64,000 nucleotides of DNA from Polyodon spathula (lineage: Eukaryota; Chordata; Actinopteri; Acipenseriformes; Polyodontidae): positions 65,416,524-65,480,523 of the forward strand of contig NC_054538.1 in NCBI RefSeq assembly GCF_017654505.1, given 5' to 3'. Position 1 is the first letter of the stretch; every line of letters starts with the position of its first letter. The notes below the pieces were generated by a model, which did not search any database, was not told where the DNA came from, and worked only from the letters and a program-made list of their open reading frames with translations. This document shows positions 11,265-22,600 of the stretch, piece by piece. Position numbers and translations under genes: made by a program.

Positions 11265-11820
11265 TGTAGCGTACCTCAGTTCCCGTAGGCAGGCGCCTCA
11301 CACAGGGCGAGGGAATCCACACACAGGAGGGCGGGCGCGAACCCGGGACCTCTCGTACTGAAGCATAGCTCCGATACCACTGCACAAAAGAGGTGGATCG
11401 CTTGCAAGGAGCATATATCGGGGCTTATGTCTTTGTGTGTGATTACATCACCTATCAGCCCTGCTGCTGCCTTCCCATGTGCACACTACACTCTCCCCTG
11501 CCAGCCTCAAGTCCGCCCCGGACTTGCTCACCAGGCTACAGTCTGACGAGTGCGTGTCGGGGCACCTGCATCCCACCACTAACACCAATGTAGTTAACCT
11601 CAGTTCTCAAAGGCAGACGCATCACACAGGGCGAGGCAATCCACACACAGGCGGAGGGCGGGCATGAACCCAGGACCTCTCACACTAATGCATAGGGCCC
11701 CGATACCGCTGTACAAAAGAGTCGGCTCCTTTGCAAGGAGTGTATATCGGGCTCATGTCTTTGTGTGTGATTACGTCACCTACCAGCCCTGCTGCTGCCT
11801 TCCCCCATGCATGCTACACT
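11265..11820 (-). mobile_element. TRIM-like element: two tRNA-bearing terminal repeats around a 96-bp core
   Basis: Two direct repeats, 11265-11490 and 11589-11817, each begin TGTAG and end CTACA, giving the TG..CA termini of LTRs. They are well above 80% alike by eye. Only about 96 bp lies between them, with no coding sequence. On the minus strand each repeat contains a tRNA-like Pol III region: about 11389-11333 and 11717-11658, with GCAGTGGTATCGG as A-box area and GGTCCCGGGTTCGCGCC as B-box in the first copy. No target-site duplication is visible. Alternatives are two copies of a tRNA-SINE satellite in tandem, or a duplication. Confidence 0.5.
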
Positions 11821-12520
11821 ATAGATGCGGTACCTGGTGTTAAGGACATTTGCATTAAGTGTGAAGCACAGTCTGTTACGTTACTCAGTTTTGTTTACAT
11901 TTTATATACTAGGCACTTTTTACAATGCTTTTTCATGAGTTATTTAAAGATGATTTTAAGTATGTTTTGACTAGTTAAATAAAGTTTGATTTTCATGACA
12001 TTTTCCTGTATTGTATATCGCATGTTGCACAGCAAGCCAATGTGACAGATGAGTCTTAATCATGTTTTCAGTAAATGGATAAATGTACAGTACAATGTTA
12101 AGGGAGAAGTTTAGCTGATCATGTTTTAAGCATTACATACTTATTCAGATTAATTACACTATAACTGCAGTTAAAGCCGATCTCTCTTCTGAACGTGAGT
12201 ACTTTCAGCTGGGCTGTGCTAGTGATGGTTTTCTTCTTGTTTTGTGTCTGCAAGTTTGCAATGTTGGAGTAAGGGAAAATGCATTTGGCAATCATATGTT
12301 TTTTTTGGTCCTCCAGGTGTAAAACCCCAGTTTTGACTAAGTCCTTTATCTCCATTGTCCTTGCTCAAGGTTTGCATATATATTTAGAAGAAGTGTGTAT
12401 TCGAAATGTCTGTGTCAGTGCTCATTTGAAAAGCAAGTGGTTGGTTGAAATTGAGTTATTGTGCTAGATATCAGTTAAGTTACCCAGAAACACCACAGTT
12501 TCCTGTCGGCATTTTTGCAG

Positions 12521-12549
12521 ACATGCGGAGGAACTGATGAAGAAAACAT
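12521..12549 (+). CDS. Candidate 29-nt microexon of the same upstream gene
   Basis: Acceptor CGGCATTTTTGCAG and strong donor GTAAGT flank 29 nt. Entered in phase 2 it gives K-HAEELMKKT and leaves in phase 1. A possible terminal exon follows at about 12630 (acceptor CACTTCCAAG), which would add two residues and stop. That end is speculative. Confidence 0.33.
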
Positions 12550-13493
12550 GTAAGTCAGATACCTGTTAATTATTAGCAACCTTTCTAAACATTTGTTATC
12601 CAATCTCATTTGTATTTGTCACTTCCAAGGCACCTGAACTGTACAAGTGACTTTAGAAAACATATACCCTTTGGTTATCGTATGATTGTCAGCCAGTCAG
12701 TACAGGTATCTGTCACAGATGTAACAAAAAGAAGCCATGACTCGAGTATGACTTGCTTGAAATAATTTGTAATTGTGTACCTTACAAATTTCAATAGGCA
12801 TAAACTAAATATATATTTTAAAGGTACATTAAAATATATTGTATTTATTAATTTTTTTTGTTTAGTTTTGTTTTTTAAGTCTGGTACTATATGCGTCTGT
12901 GAAAACATTGCAACGGACTGAACTGTTTTTGCAACTCTATTACGATCAGGCAAAGCCATTGATTTCCTGGCACTGTAACAGGAAATGGGGGGTAGGGTAC
13001 AATACAATGTTCTTGTCTATATGGTGCAGATAAGAAAGAAAAAAACAATATTATGATTTTCGGGTATACTGGAGTTTGGTGTGTTCTGTCCACTGGGAGG
13101 AAATGTTTTGGATTGTTTTGGTTGCTATGCAGTTGATGTGCCTGTAATATGGGAGCAAAGCCAAAATAATACTTCTGAGTACACAGTAGATGCAACCAGT
13201 ACTTAAAGCAGTTGATCATAATGTTTTTAAATTAGTGTGGCATTAATAATTATCAATAATAATAATTACAATGAAACTTGTGGTTGTGAAGGCATTGCTT
13301 CGGAATGTAACATATTTAAAAAGCTAATTTAATACCAATTTTAAGTGAATTAACACAGTTAATGCTATTCAGACAGTGGCCAAGCCTTAGAGAAGTTGGG
13401 GTGCTGTGCAGAGCCAGTGTATTGTGCTGAAGAGCTCTGGTTGTCTAGAGGCAGATATATGTGGCTTGGTAATGTACAACAATATGTGGCTTA

Positions 13494-13496
<3 letters not shown>

Positions 13497-13542
<46 letters not shown>

Positions 13543-13561
13543 TATATATATATATCTATAT
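13497..13561. repeat. (TA)n microsatellite
   Basis: About 60 bases of TA repeat with one GA interruption. ORFs on both strands through it (IYIYIY...) are spurious. Confidence 0.95.
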
Positions 13562-13670
13562 AATACACAGTACACACACAAACCACACCATACACAAAAG
13601 TAACTTATACTCCACATCGATGATATGACGTAGCTACTATGCAGTCTTTTTTTAAAAATAATACAATTTT

Positions 13671-13760
13671 AATAAAAAAAAAAAAACTTAGTCCAAAACA
13701 TCCTCTATAATACTATTATTAAAAAAAAAAACTTAGTCCAAAACATCCTCTATATTACTA
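13671..13760. repeat. Short tandem duplication
   Basis: A run of A followed by CTTAGTCCAAAACATCCTC appears twice, about 55 bases apart, with near identity. This points to a recent local duplication. Confidence 0.85.
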
Positions 13761-14922
13761 GTATTTCTAACAAGAATGCTGTTAATAAGCATTCTGTAAT
13801 AAAAAATAAAAAAAATAGCAGTTTGCTTTTCATAATAGGACATACTATCTAACTTGTAGTATCATTTTATGCTCAATAGAATGTTTTGCATTAGTGTGTT
13901 AACATTATATCTCAGAATTATATCTCAGATTTGTTAAGTGCCATGCTCTCTGCTAAGTTCATGAACACTGAAACATCTCTTAAAGAAGAAATAGGGATGG
14001 GGGGCATGGCAACACTTTCTTGTGGATTATTTTAACATACAATTTGGAATTGCTGTATGTCCACTACTGTACTTTTTTGTGTTCTGGATACTTTAAAAAA
14101 TGTTGGTGGCTTGTGGCAGTTAAACTGCTTTAATACAAATGTTTTTAATGTATTAAAAGCAAACAAAATAATTTGGTTATACCTCAATAAAATGGTAATT
14201 AGAAGGAGAATGTTGTTATTGTTTAAAATTATTTTCTGTCAGGAATACATTTGCATAGACAATTGGACAAAGGCTTGATTTCTGATTAATTGAGTAAACA
14301 TTTACAATTGGACACGGATAGTGTATTACACAGGCTTAATAACCCAACAAGCATTTTGCCAGCTGGAAGACATGCCGTTCCATATCGTCTCAGACAGCAA
14401 ATTTCATTAACGCGACGGTAGATGTTTGATTTTATGCCAGATTATTTTGATGTGGTATGTTCTCCATATTGTCACTGTGGCATTTTGATGGTATGATTAT
14501 GTAACCCTTTCAACTAAGGATACCCAAAAATGTCCTTGCTGATATTCATAAACAAACATTCTGGCATAATGGATAGTCTGCACTTAAGAGGACTAAGAGA
14601 AGCCTTTATTTATTTATTTATGTGTTTATTTATACATAGTTTATACTCTGCAATGCTGTTAGGATGCTAAAAATGTAATAAAAAAAAAAAGCATCTGGAA
14701 CTGGTCAAATGGCTGGTTTCACAAACCTGGACTAGTACTTATACTAGACTCTCTCCCTTTACTTATCTAACTAAAAATACAAAACCTTCTTAAAAACCAA
14801 AAACTGCCATTAAAGGATATCCTTCACTCTGCTGATGACAGTAATGGCTACTATTGTTTGCTGTTGTAGTGTGATTGCGATACTGCCTTCAAGACCATTG
14901 CTTCATTTTACAAGTCAAATTG

Positions 14923-14949
14923 AGAGAGAGAGAGAGAAAGAGAGAGAGC
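14923..14949. repeat. (GA)n simple repeat
   Basis: GA dinucleotide run with one AA interruption. Confidence 0.85.
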
Positions 14950-17900
14950 GCACGCAAACAAATGCTCCAGTGTTTATTTCAAGCTCGCCGTGATAGTTTT
15001 TACTTGGATGAGGATTTGGTTTTATTATTGATATTCTGTGATTTTTTTGTTTAATCCTTTTATTTTGACTCTGTGAGCTGTATTTTTTGTTTGCGTTTTC
15101 TCTGAAGAATGAAACTTTTTGAAATCCTCAGTTTTGAGTCTCCATCTACCTTCTGATGACCTTAGGCACCCGGCTATCCTGTCACAAGTAGCTACAGAGA
15201 TTTTATTTTTTCTAACTAGCTCACCTCAGAGAATGAAGGGTGCGTGTAAGCCAATGCAATGCCATCACACATTAACCAACTTTACACAGTGAACCGGCTG
15301 TTTGAGACATCCCTGGGATAGGATACAACAAGTGTTATTTGACTATGAGAAGACTTAAGAAACAGTAACACTGAAATGACAGGATATTCAAGTAGTCTTC
15401 TGTATATTATCAACCTCCAGGATTCAAAAGGAAATAAAAAAATTTTTGCATGATAACCACATATACAGATCAATATTGTACAGTCAGGCAAAAGGAGCAC
15501 TATAGAAATTAGAAACCATAACATGAAAAAATGCTATATTTGTTTTGTAGTTCCATCATAGACTAATAAAAATGGAAATACAATAACCTGGAAAATGTTC
15601 TTATGGTCTATTCAATAATGTAGGAGAAGAATTAATCAGTCAGGGAGCAGGGTTCCATTGAGAAGAGTAATTATGTCCTTTATCCTAGTCTAAACCAATG
15701 TTTTCCCCGAAATCACTTACCAAATTGTGGGCTTCAATAAAAAGGACTAGACAGAAATCATCAACAACCCAATATGGCAAGGGCATTTACAGACCTGAGG
15801 AACAGTGGCAATGCCCAAGGTTTCATGTTCTATGGGTTTAAAACACTATCCTAATATGTTAGTCAACAAAAAAACACCTTAAATAGTTTTAATTCAATTA
15901 CTATGTTTACCCTTCCTCAGAACTAGGATGGGATTCACTGTCTGCATTACTTCTCTGTTTATGGCAGAATTCAATCAAACTACTGCAGTATATAAGTGTT
16001 TTAAGGCCTAACGAATGTTAACATGATTTTTGACACTTTTGGTAATGCAGTCTTTCTGCTGTTTATCTGGAAGTTCAATTGAGGAAGTGCCATGAGGAAG
16101 GGAAATAAGACAGGTCAAAAAGTGCAGTTGTATTTTTTTTTAATTTTATTTAATCTACCCTAAAGTGAAGTCCAAAAAGTGATCCTTGTCTCAGCTGGTG
16201 ATATTTAAATCTGGTCCTCCATATTCACATTGGATTGGGATATGCTAGCATTTTGGGTTTGTTCCTGAAAAAAGCAAGGTACTGTGTCTTGCAAAAACAA
16301 GGACAGGGTAATAGGGGTCAGCTTCCTGTGAATGTGGAGAGCCATGCGGCAGTTATAATGACACTGACAAGCCTCTGAAGTCATAGTTCAGGCTGTGCTC
16401 AAACAGCTGGTCTGGGGCACTAATAAATCTAATGATTTAAAACTGTCAGTGATTGATGTTAATTGCCTACCGCTTTAGATTCACATTAATGACTTATGCC
16501 AGCATTATAGTTCAGCTGTATTTTTTGATTGTGCTAGCCTGTCCCGACCATATGTATAAACACTCATTAGAAGCACACAGCCAATACACTGAACGAAGCT
16601 GAACGGTGTCCCAGTGAAAACACAGCCACAGGAAGACTGTAAAACAGGAAACTTAATGACAAAGGTCTCGGAACAATGAAGAAAACAGTCCTTGCTGTTT
16701 CCTTGCTGGTGTCACTTTAACTGCTGTGGATGTTAATTAACCATTGCTGTGTCTTTCAATACTAATGTATTAATCTGAATTACATCAAAGCTCCCCCCCT
16801 CCCTCTTAGCTACTGAATATCCATTAGCATGGCTAGCCTACCCTATTACACTACTCTACACATATTTTTAATCTGCCTTGACACTTCCATGTTTCAGTTC
16901 TCTAAAATTGGTTAAGACATTTACATGTAATAAGGGGGTGTATATATATGTAGTTCTGCAATTAGTGTTTTTTCTCGCTACTGTAATAGACAGGAAGGAC
17001 ATATTTGTGGAGAGAACTTTACTGATCAGTATACATGCATGCATGTCTTCCTGCTTTCGTTTTGCACCAGAAACTAATATTCACTTTGATTACTCAAGCA
17101 ATATTTGCAATGGTTAGAGTGCACCAGCTCAGCAATTAGTGCATTAAACCCAAATTAAATCCATACAGTATGTATCCAAAAACAAAACCATTAACTCCAA
17201 ATTACAAGTCAGAAACCATGACTTTGAATAAAAATGTTAGTTTTTTTATCAGTTAACTGGCAACTGTTTTTTTGTTTGTGTTACAGGGTATTCATTTTGA
17301 AATTGATTTTAAAAACAGCACTTTGATTTTTAAATCATTATCATTTACAATTTACTTGTTACAGAAATGATTTAAAATAGAGTTTCTCTTCAGCTAATAT
17401 TGGAGCATTTTTCTTTGGTTAAGTCAGAAAGCGTTCGATACATTCTTCAGCTAACAGCTGCATCAATATGAAATCACTGTCCCCCAGCTAACTGCTTGGC
17501 AATTTGAAACACTGCTTTTATGAACAAAAGGTTTGTTCATTTATGTCTGAACATGCTTTTATAAAACAATGTCTTTGAATTTCATCTGGGCTATTAAGTG
17601 CATCCATCCAATGAAACAACAGTGTTGCTGGGAAGCTAGCTTATTGCTAGTTGTATACCATTAACATTATGTTATACTGTACCTCTCTTAAAATGTTACT
17701 GTGCACTTGCACTTGTTTCAAATAAGGGTACTTAGTGTCCCACAATATTCCTAAATGCTATTTAACAACATGGCACCTTCTGTGTTTTCCCCATCAACTT
17801 TTTTTTTTAATGGTACCTTTTTTTTTCATTTTGACCTCAATTAAACAATTGCTTGCAGACTGTGCACTCCTTCTCTACATCAACCCACTAAAATATTCAG

Positions 17901-19612
17901 AAAATAAGAACTTGGATAATTTTGGTTTTTGAGTATGTATACATTCTGTTACAGTATTTTGAACTTGGAAAACAAAACTGTGAGTTAAACTAAAAATTAA
18001 AATAATTTTAAAAAATCAACAAGCTGGAATAATTGATAGAAGAATGCTAAGTGTTGCTCGGATAAGCTGAAAAAGGAGAACTGTTATTGGGTACTGTGTG
18101 TTGCTGCCGCCAGCATTTCCTACTGCACCACCACCAAAGGAAACAGAGAAGTGTCAGTAATCTGAGTCCCAAAGCACACATTTCTTTTGGAATAAGAACC
18201 CATTGTGTAAACAGGGGAGCGTTACTGTTTGCAATGCCTGAATTATCAGCTGAGCCAAGCTCTTTGCTTTCTTTTTTTATTTTTATCATTTTGTTTAAAT
18301 CTGGAGGGTATACAAAAAATAAATATTACTGCTATTTGTATTTGATATGAAGAAAATATGTCAAATTTCCGCCAGCATTCTTGCTACACACTCTGAGCTA
18401 AACAGACATGCTCTTACTGCAACCTGTACAAGCAGGAAATGATGGCTGTCATCTGCAAGATTCTCGGTAGTTAAAGAAAGAAACCACTGCTGAGATGATC
18501 ACCTTCACAATTATCCAAATCTCATGTGGCTCTATACCTTGAATGTGTCTTAAACTATACAAAGGAGCTCTGAAACAAAAGCAAAACAGCTGATGGTGTG
18601 TGTTTAAAGAGTATTAGCCAGTTTATTAATAAACAGTGACAAGAAGAAAGTAATCAGAAAACAAGCAGTTTAATTAGTTAGAATGGTGCATGTAAACAAC
18701 AACATGCAAGCCTGTGTTCTCTGTGGCCTTGGCTCACTTTCTCTTGCATCCACTTTTAACTTTAGGTTTGTTACAGGTTTGTTATATTACTATATGTATT
18801 TATATAAATATAATAGTATGATGAACAGATGGAAATAATTTATGAATGGACAACATCGGTGGACAAACTTGGGGAGTTGTGTTTTTTCTCATTTGGCGTT
18901 GGCTTATGCTTTGGGTATTATTATACTGTAAGTACCGTAATGTATTGTATTTAATGCAAAGCTTTGGGGATGAATGGTGTTTTAATATTGGATATCAGAT
19001 TTAATGCTTTACAGCCAATGCTTAATTAATGTTTTATTACCAAACGAACATGGGACTATTGCATAGCGTTTGTAACGCAACATAGGGAACACATGTGTTT
19101 TGCATGGACACCAACACAGTTGCAGCATTGCTGATTATGAACAAAACCCGCACACTGAAATCGGACACCGAGCAAGTTGGAATCTGTTTGAGTGAATTGT
19201 TTTCTTGTTTGCTGTTGGCTGGGTCACAGTGGTGGTTTTCTACGAGAGCTACTGCTGAAGTGTGAGCTTGGAGCAGTGGGAGGAGACTGGTCTGCAATTG
19301 AATTTCCAGTGCGACTGTAAGGGCTCAGATTGTGAGATCACATCCTAGAGTTACTGTAGCCAGCTTGTCGAATTCGTTGTATTGTACTCAGATTTCTGAC
19401 TGGTTTGTAGCTGACTAATCTTTTTTTTTTTTAAACTTTTTTTAAAATTCCGCTGTACTCTCGCGATCCACGAACTAGACACTGTAATATGGGCTTTACA
19501 TAGGAGTTTTCCCCTTTTGGGGCTTAACATTTGCGATCTTGTGTTGACAATACATATTGGAATAATAATTATCGTTATAGAGACAACTTTACAAGGAAAG
19601 AATCAAACTGCA

Positions 19613-19670
19613 ATGTGGGGGAAACTGGTTTCGGGCTACGGAGATGGGTTTAATAATAACTATAAAGCAG
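19613..19670 (+). CDS. CEP85L: CEP85L coding exon 1 (start codon)
   Basis: The ATG at 19613 opens [13 protein letters not shown] and codes for 19 residues plus one base, then a GTAGGT donor follows. The initial MWG matches the start of human CEP85L. The start context has G at -3 and T at +4, so it is only moderate. The bases just upstream (about 19300-19612) are the likely 5' UTR and promoter, but no TATA box or CpG island is obvious. The following intron is 3.9 kb. Confidence 0.82.
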
Positions 19671-22600
19671 GTAGGTGCAATCTCTCAGAGTGACTTGTAG
19701 TTTTATGTTGTTTTATGGTTAATACGAGTAATGTAAGATGCTTCTGTGTTTCAACTGTACAGCGTATTTGTTTCAGCCAATACAGTAGCTTATTACAAGT
19801 TTTTCATTTAATATCAGACCACGTTGTTAGTGTTTTGAGTCACATAAATCATTGGTATTAAGTTGGTACCGAATACGAATAGTAGTACTGTGTTTTTTTT
19901 CATAAAAATTGAATTATGAATTTCCAAATGGATCTATATTGTTAAGCATTTAGTTCTGTTAAAACAACGTGGCCTGCTGCGGCAGACTGCAGGAGCTAAG
20001 TTTTAAGATGCAGTGTTTTCCCCGAGCACGTATTTCAGATGTGTGTGTGTGTGTGTGTGTATGTATATTAAAAGGTTATATAAATACATGTCTGCTCAAA
20101 CAAAATCCATAACATGTTTTTAATACAGTACTGTTAGATTTTCCCAGTAGAAATGATCTGCTTATTTGTAACAGCTTGGCTTGGCTTCAGCAGTCCCACA
20201 GCGCGTGCTCTTTGTCTTGCATACCGCTCGTCTGTCAAAAGAGATTTCTGACAAGCCTACTTATCGGCGAATTTACTTTTGATTCTATTTTCTGCGTGAC
20301 CTCTGATTTTATTTCAGTGTTCCTATTTCATGTGTCACCGGCCGGACTATTAATTCTAAGAAATTTGCCATGGGTTTTAAATTAGCATACTATATACCTC
20401 ATGTGCTAGATCATTTGTAGAAGTTTGTATATTTTCTTGCCAGCTAGTAGTAAACAGTACAATCTGTAGTATGCGGGAATACATGTTTCGTATGGCACGA
20501 CAAACTGTCATCTAGAGATATCGCAAATGGCATTTTAAGATATTTAAGACATCTCTAAATCATTCCCAGATATTCGGAATATTTGAAGATAATATGTAAA
20601 TAAATATGTAAATATACCTCTAAATCATTTTAAGAGATCTAAAATACATTTAGAGATAGCTGAATTATTTCCAGATATGTTTAAATGGAGCTAAATAAGG
20701 CATCTAAAATGCATTTTCAGATATCTTTTAAATAATTTTAAGATATCTCAAAATGTTTTTGAGTTATCTTTAAATACTTTCAGATATCTGAAATTCAATT
20801 TAAGGTACATTGAAGTGACCTGATCATTTCTCTGTCGCTCCCCTGGTCCTCCTACTCACTTCCTTGATGACCTTGATTTTTTCTTTTCCTATATCTCTAC
20901 TCCTACTCCTGTCCTTTTAGGTGACTTTAATTTTAAACACTGTATCTCCTCATTCTTCTGTTTTTTTCTCACCTCAATTATTTTTCTTTTCAACTCTCCC
21001 CTTCACCTTCTACTCATATTGCTGGTCACCAACTGGACCTGTTTTCTCCCACCCCCTACTGTTACCACTTTATTCTCGTCTGATCACTTTTTCATCTCCT
21101 TTTTACTTCTTCAGCTTATTGAGAATTCTGCTGCTCCTCTGGTATTCTTCCAACCCCACTACTCTCACACTACCCCTCTGCTTCATACTCTCCACTAGCT
21201 ACCTATCTCTGCTCCCATCCAATTTAAGACCCGTGCCTATTGCGCTGTCCATGATACTGCCCCTTCCTGTCTCCAGTCCCTCGTGTCTCCTTATATTCCT
21301 TCTTCGCCCTCTCAGCTCATCCTGTGCTGGCCATTATGCCTTCTTTTCACTCTCCTTCCTCCCGTGCTCGCTCCTTCTCTTCCCTTGACCCACTGTGGTG
21401 GAACCAGCTACCGGTTACCCTCAGGACTGTTCAGTCTTTCACTGTTTTCCACTGTCTTCTCTTCCACCTTTATTTATTAACTCCTATTTATATATCTTTT
21501 TTGTATTTTCCTTTATTTATATTTGATTTGTATTTTTATTGCATGTAACTTATACTTTTATATTTTGTTTAATTTCTGTAAGTTGCATCTGGTAAAATAA
21601 GTTATTATTTTTATTATTATTATTAATAATAATAATAATAATAATATGCTAATCATTTAGAGACATCTCTAAATAATTTAGAGATGTATCTAAATATCTC
21701 CCTGTGCATTTAGAGATATCTCTAAATGGACTGTAAGTCCATTCAGAACTAAAGCTCCTTTCACACTGGCATGATCTACCCGGGTCAGAACCTACCAGGT
21801 CAGGACCCGGTGTCATGTGGGTCGGCTATGCGATTTCACACTGCTTTTGATAAAGCAGGGTTGACCTGGATGACAGACGCAAGTAAGCAATACCAGTATC
21901 AATGCCCCGAAAGCAGCTTGTTACGGACGCTGCCATCCAGACTTCTCTGGATTGAACCGTCGGCCCAAATGTTGATTAGAGGAAATGTTTCTACATCATT
22001 GCTGCAATCTGGCTCATGGTGTGTCTCAAGCAACAAAAATATGGCAAAACAGAAATGTTCCTTGCAAAAGTGAAACCTTCACACAGCCGTTGCTGTTTGT
22101 TATTGCTTTGGCTCACAAATGGCCATCAAGCATTTTGTCTCATTCAACCTGGGTCAAAGCGTGTAGACCCACATCCTAAGGTGGGTCGCTGGGACCTGAG
22201 TTAACCTAGGTATGAACCAGGTAAGTGGTTTCACAGTAGGTGGGATTGGGGCTTTAGGGCTATCTCTAAATGAACAGGAAGTTATTTAGAGAGCTCTAAA
22301 TCATTATTTAAAAATATCTGTAAATCAATTTGGGATATCTCTGTTTCATTTTTAGATATATCAAAATGAAATTAAGATATCTTCAGAACGGTTCCTTTAA
22401 ATTTCTTTACATATATCTCAAGATATCTTAAAGTACAATTTGAGATATCTCTAAATGATAATTTGGCTTGCCAAAATAAATAAACCATTTAAAGATATTC
22501 TAGTTTATGTTGAGATATGTAAAAATGAAACAGAGAGATCTCAAATTGATTTACAGATATCTTTAAATAATGTTTTGCTAGCATGGTATGCCAAACTCTC

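Larger units (their letters stand above)
12550..19612. other. Gene-free stretch up to CEP85L exon 1
   Basis: AT-rich DNA with microsatellites and one tandem duplication (listed). No recognised coding sequence. The last few hundred bases probably include the CEP85L promoter and 5' UTR. Confidence 0.5.

Noticed and set aside
11333..11392. tRNA gene on the minus strand
   Set aside because: A- and B-box are present but the arms do not close into a cloverleaf and the sequence is inside a repeat; called tRNA-derived instead.
13387..13617. ORFs with IYIYIY runs on both strands
   Set aside because: Translation of a TA microsatellite; the same applies at 48506-48706 and 57573-57848.
20921..21388. 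Plus-strand ORF of 155 codons, very hydrophobic, could pass as a membrane protein
   Set aside because: Pyrimidine-rich LINE sequence read out of frame; the real RT motifs are in other frames.
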